Below, one piece after another: positions 13,101-24,201 of a stretch of DNA of 64,000 nucleotides. Below the pieces are notes generated by a model that was given only the letters and a program-made list of their open reading frames with translations, was not told the DNA's origin and ran no database searches. How positions within the stretch are numbered: position 1 is the first letter of the stretch; the number at the start of each line of letters is the position of its first letter. A program made the position numbers and the translations under genes. The stretch is taken from contig JANFOG010000001.1 of NCBI GenBank assembly GCA_024336345.1, forward strand, positions 372,001 to 436,000, in the 5' to 3' direction. Origin of the DNA: Mariannaea sp. PMI_226. Lineage: Eukaryota > Ascomycota > Sordariomycetes > Hypocreales > Nectriaceae.

Positions 13101-16100
13101 ATCATCTAATTTTCTGGACAAGTTTCCTTCGTTCCTCTGCGAACTGGAGAGTCTAGTTGACCTGGACCTGAGTTTCAACGGCATCGCCTCTCTTCCTAAT
13201 GAGATTGGCAATCTCAAGAACCTAGAGAAACTCCTAATAACGAACAACAGACTGACGCACAGTGTCCCACCATCGTTTGGTGGTTTGATCAGTCTACGTG
13301 AACTCGATATCAAGTACAATGGCATCACCAAGATTGACATTATCTCAGAGCTTCCTAATCTGGAGATTCTCTCTGCTGACCACAATTGTATCTCCGCCTT
13401 TGTGGGACAGTTTGAAGCAATCCGTCAACTGAAGCTCAATTCAAACCCTCTCAACAAGTTTGAGATTGTAGAGCCTGTACCGACCCTCAAGACGTTGAAC
13501 TTATCGAATGCTCAACTGGCAAGTATTGACTCATCCTTCGCGAACATGATGAATCTTGAGCACTTGAATTTAGACAAAAACTACTTTGTCTCCTTACCTC
13601 AGGAGATCGGCACATTGAGCAGGTTGGAACACTTCAGCATTGCGAATAATTCAGTGGGAGAGCTTCCAGCTCAGATTGGATGCCTCGCAGAACTCAGGGT
13701 GCTTAATGTTAGAGGCAATAACATTTCGAAGCTGCCGATGGAACTTTGGTGGGCTAACAAGCTCGAAACATTCAATGCCTCCTCCAACGTCCTTGAGCAT
13801 TTCCCTAAGCCTGCATCGAGACCACCCCGGATGCCTGGCACCGACGAACCTCAACCTATCCCGTCATCGAACGGTAGGACGCCAACTCTTGGGTCACTCT
13901 CGGCCACGGCCAGCTCAGAGGAGCTTTCAGATGAGCGAAGACCCAGTCAAAACTCGAGCACACTTCTCAGTGTCGGACCATCTCCCTTGAACGATCGCAA
14001 GAGTTCAGTTGTGTCAGTGTACGGGAAAGGCGGGCGGAAAACATCCGTCGTCTCAAGATCAACAACATCGTCTACAACGGCCCGAAAGGATTCTGCGATT
14101 TCTTCACGAATGACAAACACTTTTGCAGGGTCATTAAAGAACTTGCTCTTGGCTGATAACCGCCTTGATGATGATGTCTTCGACCAGATTACTCTCTTAT
14201 CTGAACTTCGTGTTCTCAACTTGTCCTATAATGATGAGATTAGCGATATGCCGCAGCGCTCAATCAAGAGTTGGCCGCAGCTGGTTGAGCTGTACCTATC
14301 GGGCAACGGCTTGACGACACTTCCAGCTGATGATTTGGAGGAGTCCAGTCTTCTTCAAGCTCTGTACATCAACGGTAACAGGTTCACCAATTTGCCCGCC
14401 GATATCTCCCGAGCGAAGAACCTAGCAATTCTAGATTGTGGAAGCAATTATCTCAAGTATAATATTTCCAACGTGCCCTACGACTGGAATTGGAACCTCA
14501 ACCCGAACCTGAGATACTTGAATCTGTCTGGCAACAAGCGATTAGAAATTAAACAGACGGCGATACCGAGCGGTCCTGGGGCAGTGAACCGGGAAGAGTA
14601 CACTGATTTTAGTCGTCTTTTGAATCTGAGGGTACTGGGACTGATGGACGTAACACTTACACAGCCCAGTATCCCAGATCAAAGTGAAGATAGGCGTGTG
14701 CGTACGTCTGGTTCGCTTGCAGGACATCTCCCCTATGGCATGGCCGATACTCTCGGAAAACACGAGCACTTATCTACTATTGATTTGGTTGTTCCGCGAT
14801 TCAATTCGTCCGAGACGGAAATGCTTTTGGGCTTGTTCGATGGTCAGGCTCTTTCAAGCGGAGGATCCAAAATTGCGAAATATCTCCACGAGAACTTTGG
14901 TCATATTTTTGCCCTTGAGCTCAAAGCTCTCAAGACTAGAGCAAACGAGACGCCGGTGGATGCTCTGCGACGCGCATTCCTCGCCCTAAACAAAGATTTG
15001 GTAACGATTGCTTTCCAACACTCCGAGGACCGCCCGCAGAAGACGCATAGGGGCTCTGGACAGCCGGTTCTTCTCACAAGAGAGGACCTCAACTCAGGAG
15101 GAGTTGCTACTGTAGTTTACTTACAGGGCACAGAGCTCTACGTTGCGAACGTTGGTGATGCTCAGGCGATGTTGATTCAGACCGACGGAACCCACAAGAT
15201 GCTGACTCGGAAGCACGATCCGGCTGAGCCTACTGAGCGCGCGCGAATTCGAGAGGCTGGCGGATGGGTGTCCCGCAACGGGAGGCTCAACGATCTTCTC
15301 CAGGTTTCGCGAGCGTTTGGCTATGTTGACCTGATGCCAGCCGTGCAGGCAGCACCACACATTAGCAATATCACCATTCGAGAACAGGACGACATCATTT
15401 TACTTGCCACACGGGAGCTATGGGAGTTTCTCTCGCCAGGCTTGGTGACCGATATTGCACGAGCGGAGCGCCAGGACCTTATGCAAGCTGCGCAAAAACT
15501 TCGCGACCTCGCGATTGCATATGGCGCCTCTAGCAAGATCATGGTCATGATGATTAGTGTCGCCGACCTGAAGCGCAGAGTCGAACGGTCTCGTCTTCAC
15601 CGAGGCGCTAGTATGTCTCTCTATCCGTCAGGAATCCCCGATGCCGCACAAGTTCTCGTTACGAGACGAGGACGTAAGGCGAAGGCTGGTGTTCTGGACT
15701 CCTCGCTCGACCGGCTTGAAGCGGAGATTCCAGCACCGACTGGAAACGTATCGATTGTCTTCACCGACATCAAGAACTCCACCACTTTGTGGGAGATGTA
15801 TCCAAGTGCAATGCGATCAGCTATCAAATTACACAACGACATTATGCGGAGACAGCTGCGTCGGATTGGCGGCTACGAAGTCAAGACTGAAGGCGATGCA
15901 TTCATGGTGTCCTTCCCCACTGCGACTTCTGCGTTGCTTTGGACTTTTGCTGTTCAGATGCAGCTGTTGGAGGTTAATTGGCCATCAGAAGTGCTGAACT
16001 CAGTTTCTTGTCAACCCGTGTATGATAAAGATAATGCCCTCATATTCAAGGGCTTGTCCGTGCGCATGGGAATTCACTATGGCGACTGTGTGAGCGAGAC

Positions 16101-17017
16101 GGATCCAGTGACGCGTCGAATGGACTACTTTGGTCCCATGGTCAACAAGGCCTCGCGAATCTCAGCCGTGGCCGATGGTGGACAGATTACAGTTTCAACC
16201 GACTTCATCTCTGAGATTCAGCGCTGCCTTGAGAACTACCAGGACAATGACCGCACGGCATCTGGATCAGAGGACACCTTTGATGACGAGAACTTCGCTG
16301 CCGCCATTCGAAAGGATCTTCGATCTTTGACTTCCCAGGGCTTTGAGGTCAAGGAGATGGGCGAGAAGAAGCTGAAGGGCCTGGAAAACCCTGAAGTTGT
16401 CTATTCCTTGTATCCTCATGCCCTTGCCGGCCGAATCGAGTTCCACCAGCAACACGAGAAGGCTCAGGAAGGAGGAGATAAGCCGGCGGCCTTGACTGCT
16501 ACCAGTCAGCTCACGTTTGATCCTGACATGATCTGGACGCTGTGGCGCGTGAGTTTGCGACTCGAAATGCTTTGTAGCAGTTTAGAGGGTGTTGGTAGCA
16601 CCGGTCTCCAGCCACCAGAGACTGAACTCCTTGAGAGAATAAAGCAGCGAGGTGGTGAAGTGACGGATAGGTTCCTCATGAACTTTATGGAGCATCAAGT
16701 CAGCCGAATTGAGGTGAGTTCGTTCTCATTGTCAACTTGGCACCTTTTTATACGTCTCTTTGCAAGAGTATTCTAACATCTTTGTCTAGGCTTGTATCTC
16801 GACCTTGGCAATGCGACACCTCTCGATCGGTGGGGGTACTTTCCACGCCCTCCGGGAGCTCGGTGGCCCTATGTCCATGGTCTTGGACCATTTCATCTCT
16901 CAGAATAAGCAACTTGAGAGATACCAGAAGAAGTACGGAAAGTTGCCGAGTGTCTCTAGTGACGATGAGGAAGAGGACGACTCAGGTGATGAAGGCAGTG
17001 AGACGGAACAGGAGTAA
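10177..17017 (+). CDS. acy1: Adenylate cyclase, fungal RA-LRR-PP2C-cyclase type
   Basis: It makes cAMP from ATP for PKA signalling, downstream of G-alpha and Ras. Four exons (10177-10421, 10527-11253, 11410-16713, 16790-17017) give 2,167 residues, the usual size for Neurospora cr-1-like cyclases. In order: a low-complexity N-terminus of about 640 residues with a natural His run (HGHHHHHRH); a Ras-association domain around 646-743 (YCIRIFRSDGTFSTHSMSL); leucine-rich repeats about 755-1375, interrupted by a Ser-rich insert; a PP2C-like domain about 1420-1710; and a class III cyclase domain about 1768-1925. The two metal-binding aspartates are Asp1777 (VFTDIKNST) and Asp1820 (TEGDAF). The C-terminus is conserved (IGGGTFHALRELGGPMSMVL) and ends in an acidic tail. 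The PP2C motifs are degenerate (FDGQA rather than FDGHG, TRELWE rather than SDGLWD), so phosphatase activity is doubtful. Start 10177 has A at -3. Confidence 0.97.
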
Positions 17018-17731
17018 TGGGAATTTTTAAACCCTTTTTTCTGCCGCTTCTGATAATGCGAACTGCTGCATCTCGACACTGCAACTGAACATGATGAACT
17101 TTCAATACCCCCCCCACGCGCTACACTCCAGGGATTTAGTACGGAACAGGTTTTGTTTTTTGCTTGATTTTTACTGGAATGAGTTGGAGACAAGGAAGTG
17201 TGGGTGGATGGGATGAATTGGATGATTGAGGAGTTTCTTCTATGGGCTTTCCTTTTTTCTTATATTTTTTATTTTATTTTGGCCTACCCGTCGGTTGTTG
17301 GTATTACTTGCTGCCTCTGGTTTTGTAGGTTGCCCCTAGGGGAGCAAACACATATGAGGGCATTACTGCATTGGCGTTGGTCTACGGGAGACAAGGACAT
17401 GGGGTGGTTTGGAGGCCCGACTACAGCCGGCAGCATTGCTTGTTTATTTCCCCTCCTCCCAAGTATTTTTTTTTTTCAATAGTCTTTCTTGGGTTGCTTA
17501 TGGCGGGCTTTGCGGTTTTGGATTGGGATGCATGGCATCGACATCGAAGGTGTGTCGTAGTAGCATTGGGGTCGGTTGCTCTTACATCAGGTCTCATGCG
17601 CATGCAATTATGAGACACAGAAAAACAAAAGTTGGGATAGTAATTCTTTTTTTTCTTTTACACAAGTGATGGGGTTTATCCGATAACTCCCCAATTTTGG
17701 GAACCAACGTGGAGTCTCTCTATCTATCTAT
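17018..17731. other. Convergent 3' region, adenylate cyclase / ALG12
   Basis: About 700 bases between convergent stops. It holds T-rich stretches and a TCTA tetranucleotide run at about 17717-17732 that touches the ALG12 stop codon. No gene is supported. Confidence 0.6.
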
Positions 17732-19557
17732 TTAAGGGTCGTAGAACGACCGGTCTTGCTTTAGGATGTGAATGCGAGGTGATAATCGAGGTCCAACCCA
17801 CCAACCTCCCGTACGTTTCCTCACATAGTCTCGTACAGCGAGAAGGCGGGCACCTAGACCCATGATCTCACCGTTCTCAGGGTTTAACGTGGCCAGAGGC
17901 TTGCTCTTGGGGGTGAGGATCTCGATGCCGTCGTATCCAAGAATGATGCCCTTGACCTCCCAGCGGCCTAGGACCTTGGATGAGTCTTCCACAAGAGTGT
18001 AGTCGAAGCGCTCCCAGAAGACTGGCCAGTCATACTGGTGCTCGATCTCGGATTTGTCGTAGAGGATGATAGGGCCTTCAAACGTTACTGGTTGCGGGTA
18101 GTCGAGGGCAATGGGAATGCCGTGAGGATTCTGACCAAAGAGCGTCAAACCAGTCATGCAGGTGAGCGTGTCGGCATGGACTTTGATAACAGAGCTGGAG
18201 TCAGCACGGGTGATGGCTTGGAGCTGTGCGAGAGCTTCACCGCCGGGGTAGTTGAGTGAGGATATGAGAAGCATTCCCAAGCTGGCGAGGGAGGAGGCGA
18301 TGACAGAGAGCGCAAGGATGAGGGTGGCAGCTTTGTAGGCGAGGGATTTGGAAGCACGGGTAGAGATGAAGTTTGCGCCGAGGGCAGCGGCAGCAGTCAG
18401 GGACGGGACGACGTAGAGGATAAAACGGGTCTCCTTATGTGGCTGGAACGAGTAGATGATGACGAAGAGGATGTTGGGAATAATGAGGGTGCTGACTGAG
18501 CGAGACGTTGCCGGCTGAAGGGCCGCAAAAACGATGAGCAGAGGGACGAGTGGATTTAGCAGAAGGCGTGGCAAGGCCGAGGAAAAGTAATAGTGCCAAG
18601 GGGAAACGCCCCAATTCGATGAAGAACCTAGGATGGCGTTGTAATAGAAACCTGCGAGTTCGGGCCACAGAGGCTTCTGCCAGAAGTACGAATCGATGGG
18701 GACAGTGAAGGCTAAGGCAGCGAGGAAGAAGCTCAAGGACACTGGGATGATGGAGAGAAGCGTTACACGGCGGGTGACGAGCAGATACAACGTGGTGGTG
18801 ATAAGGAGCAGGGCAACCTCGGAGCGAAAGATGACACCAGCCAGGATAAGAAGAGCAATGGCTTGCTTCTGGCGGAGAAGTGCTCTCCGCGGAGTTACCT
18901 GAGGAAGGACGAAGGCAGCGGCGAGAGTAGCTGAGAATTTCTCTCATCAGTAAACTGGTCATGGGATCATTGTGACAAGACATCTGGAACTTACTCAAGC
19001 CAAATGCGTACATGTTTGGCAGCGTCCTGGTAAGGTAAAAGTTGATGTGGAATTGGCTGACTATCATAGCAGCCCACCAATTGGAAGTACCGTTTCCATA
19101 GGCTCTTCGCATAGTCCTTCTCATTACAAGTAGGGTTATGGCGTTGAAGGCTCCCAAGAGAGCGCGGGTGATGAATTGGGCGTGTTGGAAGCCGACTACA
19201 GCAATGAGAGGTTGCCCTATCCCGGCCAGGAGTACGGCACCCACAAAGGTGCGCGGCACGGCGCCGGGGAAGGTGAAGTGGTCATAGGTATGAGCGAGGC
19301 GATCATGAATGTTGCCGCTAGTGGGGGTACCGTAGACGAGAATATCATGAGTAGCTTGAATGTTGAATGATTCCTCAACTTTGGTGTAGGGGGCGATGAA
19401 GAGATGGAGCAATGGGATGGTGAAGAGGAGCCATGTTAGTAGCGCTGTGAGAAGGGGTTCTTAAGTGGAAGGATAAAAAAAACGAGATGTTAGCAATGCG
19501 CTGGAAAGGGAGCGAGTGATTATTTGAACTGTAGAAGAACCTACCAGCGGACTTCAT
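17732..19557 (-). CDS. ALG12: ALG12: Dol-P-Man:Man7GlcNAc2-PP-Dol alpha-1,6-mannosyltransferase
   Basis: This ER-membrane GT22 enzyme adds the eighth mannose to the lipid-linked oligosaccharide for N-glycosylation, using dolichol-phosphate-mannose in the lumen. Three exons (19557-19545, 19444-18995, 18930-17732) give 553 residues, normal for the family. Exon 1 is only 13 nt and encodes MKSA plus one base of the next codon; it restores a continuous N-terminal hydrophobic helix ahead of APYTKVEESFN (22-32), the lumenal loop with the catalytic acidic pair of GT22 enzymes. The second family signature HKETRF is at 319-324. DSYFWQKPLWPE, upstream of it, fits ALG12 better than GPI10/PIG-B or ALG9. 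Many hydrophobic segments follow, as expected for a polytopic protein. Divergent from YOS1, another early secretory pathway gene. Confidence 0.93.
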
Positions 19558-20364
19558 CTTTTCGGGAGCGATTTAGGCGTGTGTTTTGTCCATCTATGTT
19601 GTAGGTATTTGATGATTTGCGGATGGGGAGTTTTGGGGAGGGATAGCTTGCTTGGCTCACAGTGTTGCTGTATAAGCCAGCTGTCCACTGAAATGGGAGC
19701 GCTCCTCTCTCTATATACGAGCAAGGATGGTTTGGCAAGTGATCAAGAAATGATCGAACAAATGACGTAGGAAAAATATATCAAAAACACGGGCAACTTT
19801 GATAAGAAATCCAATCAGTTTTGCATTCAATCAATCCATTTCTTGAGAGCTGTAAAAGAAAACAAAGAAGAAAAAACTACACATAAAACTCAAAAATAAG
19901 TGTCGTCGTCGAAGTTGAGTTATGTTGTTGTGAGCTTGCTAGACGCTGTTAGAACGAAAGGAACGGTGTCCCCACTCCTCGCCCGTCGGATCGGCTCAAC
20001 CAATCCCCGGCCAGGCCACCTTCACCCCAAATCCCACCTGCCAAAACGTGGCGTCCAACTGGTGAAAGTACGTACCTGTACATAGTAGATTGCCAGCGGC
20101 GGCCCCAGCTTTTTGCCCAGGCCTTGCAGGAGGGCAGGCACGGTACCAGTAGTTACCACATGTCATCGCCCGCCAGCGTCGCAAAGGCAGCAACATCAAC
20201 CAAAACGCTCGTTCGAAGTCTCACTCGCACATCTCGCTTCCTCGCCCTCTTTTCTTGCATTGTATCGTCTTTCTTGAACACTCGCAACTCTATCAGCTCT
20301 TCCTTCCACCCTTAACCCGCATCCCGCTGGACGAGATCCCCTCCATCGTCCACCAGTCACCACC
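19558..20364. promoter_or_regulatory. Divergent promoter region, ALG12 / YOS1
   Basis: About 800 bases between divergent start codons of two ER/secretory genes. The last 150 bases before YOS1 are CT-rich, as in fungal core promoters and leaders. I see no clear unfolded-protein-response element (CACGTG-type). A shared promoter is possible but not shown. Confidence 0.5.
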
Positions 20365-20932
20365 ATGCTGTTCTTCGGCAACTTTCTCTATAGTACGTGA
20401 TAACCTCAACTCCCCTGGCCTCTCCTCCTCTTGGCTCCATGGCTCCTTGCTAACCGTCTACTAGTTGCGATTGTACGAACGAAGCCACTCCCCTACCTCC
20501 CCCTTTCAATGACCCTCATCCACCTCCTCCACCTCCTCCAAAACCCAACCCTAACTTTTACTCGCAGCTCTTAATCAACGCAGTCGCCATTCTGTCTGAA
20601 GACCGCTTTCTTGCGCGCAGTGAGCCTCACCACCCTCCCCATACCTCACGGAGCGCTGTTAATCATATTGATTGTGTGTCTCTAGTCAACCTCTCCCCCG
20701 CTTCATACGATCCTGCCTTTGGCTCCGGGGCCGATGCGAGCATCAAAGCCAAGATCATTCATCTCATCGCGAGTATCCGAACCATTATGCGAAGTACGTC
20801 CCCAGTCACCGCTCTCCTCTCGTCTGAGAATGCTTCATATGGGCCATCATTAACAAGAATCACCTTTGCCATCCAGTGCCGTTGATATTCGTAAACCTGG
20901 TCATTATTCTCTACGAGCTCGTGCTTGGTTAA
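20365..20932 (+). CDS. YOS1: YOS1 (IER3IP1 homologue), ER-Golgi transport membrane protein
   Basis: Yos1 binds the Yip1-Yif1 complex and is needed for COPII vesicle transport from ER to Golgi. Five exons (20365-20392, 20465-20472, 20568-20619, 20686-20793, 20877-20932) give 83 residues, matching the 80-87 of the family. The spliced product runs MLFFGNFLYIAILLINAVAI then LSEDRFLAR, aligning without gaps to yeast LFYVILLLINAVAVLSEERF. It ends PLIFVNLVIILYELVLG, the conserved C-terminal membrane segment. Exon 2 is only 8 nt (TTGCGATT); skipping it would shift the frame and delete three residues of the first membrane helix. Splice sites are good: donors GTACGT, GTACGA, GTGAGC and GTACGT, with a CTAAC branch site in intron 2. 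Confidence 0.93.
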
Positions 20933-21735
20933 GCAAAAAATGGAGGAATGATATAATAAATGACGGGATAGGACACGGTTGCAGCAAATCTTCACGCATC
21001 TACGAGTGGGTATAGGCAAAAAAGAAGATTATTTGGAGTTATTTTAATTAATTGATTTCACGCCAAGACTTGACGGGTTTCCATGAGCTACCATAATATA
21101 TAGCGGCACATTTTGAATCTTCTGCACATAAACTTTACGTCAGGGGAGCCAAATCAGCTCTTAAGTTACTTCGTCTCATCTTCTATCAAAGTGACCAGCT
21201 AAGGAGCTAATCATAGCGTCTGGCCTCTCTGACAGGTGATACAACAACCGGAGGGACACTGTTGGAATTTGGCGCCACATAATGAAACGACTTCACCTGT
21301 ATCATTAATTCAACACTGCTCTGTAATTGCATACCACCACCTATCCGATTGCTCCGAAGCCCACTTCATCTTCCATCGCCGCAACTCCTTAAAACATGCG
21401 TTGTATGAAAAAAGAACTCGGATTCCCCAAAACAAAAAGTAAAGAACAAGGGGAAAACGAAGAACAAAGATGATGAGATGCGGCAAAAATTCAATACAAG
21501 AAGGAATCATGCCTATGAAATGTGCGCTCTCTTATGCTCTGTGGTCGTCCTTCTCCTCTTGGTGGTTTTTCTTCTTGCTCTCAGAAAGTGGTGAAAAGCT
21601 TATAATGTATATCCTGTTATCATCCATCCATACACCCGTCACCCAATAACAAAGGAGAAGAACAAAATGTTACAGAAGAACTTCTGTCCCAAATTAATAT
21701 GCCACAATCAAGTGCATGATGATCAAGGGCGGACA
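20933..21735. other. Convergent 3' region, YOS1 / creB
   Basis: About 800 bases, AT-rich, between convergent stops. It probably contains both 3' untranslated regions and poly(A) sites. No gene is supported. Confidence 0.6.
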
Positions 21736-24201
21736 CTATGATGACGAGATGATATTGGCGCTCTTTTTCCGTCCAAGACCGAAACTGAGACGGTCCTTGA
21801 GCTTGTCGTGCTTGTTATCGTGTGCCTCGCCGTTTTGCACACCGTTGATGGCCTGAGAAGTGGCTTTGTCTTTCTGATGGAAGAGGCTGAAGCTCTTCTT
21901 TGACATCGACTTGCTGCCACGCTTGGATCGATCCAGGAAGCTTGAGTTGGCAGTGCCATTCTCCTTCTTCCTTGTATCATCTTCTTGTGCCGCTGTCTTC
22001 TTGCTCTCCTCGAGAACCTTTTGCAGTTCGTCCTGTTCGGTCCGTCGTGCCTGTAAATAACGCAACTGGTCATCTCGTCGTTTTTTCTCATCAAACTTGG
22101 CCTGCTTCTCTCTCTCTTTCTCTCTCTCTTTTTCGGCCTGTTTCTCCGCCTTTTCGGCGGCTTCACGCAGCTTTTTCTCACGCTTCTTTTCTTCCTTACT
22201 AGTTTCGGTTCTTTTCAGGCCATTTACGGTTGCCACTGGGATTAATGGAACTGGAGGCTCCGGTTCCGCAACCGGGGCGGTTGATGGTACCGGAGGGGCT
22301 GTAGTTGCATGTGCTAGACTGGCGAGTGACTCGTGCTCGGGGATGGGAGGAGCGGGCTGGGTCATCTGTCGCTTGAGAGGTGCGCTGTCCGACTTCTCGC
22401 CATTCTCTTGAGCCAGGTTGGCTGCTGCGTTGGCGAGTTTCACTTCCTCCATTCCCTCTCTTTCTTGCTCTTCTCTGACTTTCTCGAATGTTGTTTCCTG
22501 GTAAAAGAGAACATATGCAGTAGCCATTCCCGGCTTGTCTCCGAAGAAATTCCGCACAAAGTGTTTATCCACAGGCTCTACCATCTCGTCATCGAACAAG
22601 ACCCAACCGCGATCCTTGGTCTTGATAATAGAGACATAATGACCGTGGTAAGCGTTACCACCAATGTGAACAACTACCGCGTATAGCTCGTACAAGCGAT
22701 CTTGATCTGCCGCGTCCTCAGTCGTATTAAACATGCGGAGATGGTAGGGGTAGACAACTCGGTGAAAGAGCTTCTGTAATCTGCTGTAGTCTTCGGTGTA
22801 CTTGAACCGCTTCAAGTGAAGAGTTAGGACCTTCGGCAACCGTTTGACTTTCATCCTCTTTTCGGCCTCCTGAAGACCACCACAATGGTCGCAATGAAAC
22901 TTATTCCGTTCGCAAAGCATCTCCTCGGCTGAGAATTTTCGCAAGCAGGAAGTAACGGAAGAGTGCTCCTCCAAATCAATAGAGAGATCTAGAAATGTTT
23001 CATCGCGCTGCGAGGCTGTTTCACAAGTCAAACATTTGGTTTCCGAGGTCAAAACCCCTTCAAAAATATCGTGGACCCAGCCAGTACCAGGTGACTGAGT
23101 ACCTGAGCTGCTGACCGTGGCGGATCCCAAAGCGTTTTTCACGGACTGCTTTAGGCCATCTTCGGCTTGCAGCTGCATCTTTCGAGCAGCAGACTCGACG
23201 TTCGCAATGACATCATTCAGAACCAGGCCGTAGAACTCGTGAGCATCCTGGTGCATCGAGTTTCGAAACATTTCGTTGTCGCGTTTGAAGATTTCTAGGA
23301 ACCGTTGAGGGCTGAGAACACCAGTACGGGTGTTACTTTCCACCAAGGCTAGGAAGATGTCCTTGAGGCCAGTAAACGTGCACTCATCCATGCCATAAGC
23401 CGCCGCATTCTCTTGTGCCAATTCTAGTATAGGGCCTTTGAGCATTGCTTGTTTTTTCTTGTACTCTGGAGTGTCAGGCTTGTCTTCAGGTCGAATACCG
23501 ACTTGGCCGGGCAACTGTTGGTTGATGGCCTGTCGTTGTTTGATAACCTGAGACGTACTCAAGCCCTTCTGCTTTCCAGGTGGTTGAGCAGCAGGGTTTG
23601 GCGGAGGAGGGGGCCTGATTGTGACGTCGACTTTGTGGCGAGTGCCATTGGGAGTATCGGAAGGGGAATATGGGGGATAATTTATGACATGTTCGCGGAA
23701 CGTCTCGGAATAGAACAGTGCCTGCACCATGGAGTTGCAATAGCTGAGAGTTGTGTTAGTATGTTAGCCTCAGGAGGTGGTGCGCGCGGCGAAATCTATA
23801 CCATGTGTTTCCAAACTAGGGGAGAGAAACAAAGGTCAGTAAAAGACTTCAAAATGGGGGAAAGTTTAGACGGGAAAAGAGCCCATGACGTACATTTTCG
23901 AGGCCAAAAAATCTATCGGTACCATCTTCTCGTAAAGGTCCGGCATTCTGTAACATCTTTTCTAATGGGGTTAAATCGAGTACAGGCTCTTCCTTCTTCT
24001 TGGAAACTGCATCTTTGGCTGGCGTTGAAGAGCCCTATTAATGGAGCGGGAATTTGTCAGCCAAAAGTTCTGAGCGTTTGGAACATAGAAGCATAGTATT
24101 TGGATCGCTTGATGTAATTGCCAATTGCGATGCCGGATGGAGCGTGGGAGTTGGCGACGCACCGTGCCTGAGCCCTTGATCTTGTTGAAGAAGCCGGCCA
24201 T
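21736..24201 (-). CDS. creB: CreB-type ubiquitin C-terminal hydrolase (USP12/46, Ubp9/13 family)
   Basis: CreB removes ubiquitin from targets and, with the WD40 protein CreC, acts in carbon catabolite repression in Aspergillus. Four exons (24201-24163, 24034-23894, 23815-23802, 23743-21736) give 733 residues. The USP core is complete: catalytic Cys65 in GLENFGNTCYCNS, His433 in [10 protein letters not shown] and Asp449/450 in WVLFDDEMV. Zinc pairs are CLTC (302/305) and CDHC (349/352). The C-terminal third is a highly charged Lys/Glu coiled coil (for example [20 protein letters not shown]), as in CreB. Exon 3 is only 14 nt and encodes FGNT plus two bases of the catalytic cysteine codon; the third base comes from exon 4. 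No second exon arrangement restores the Cys box. The substrate of the enzyme cannot be read from sequence. Confidence 0.94.
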
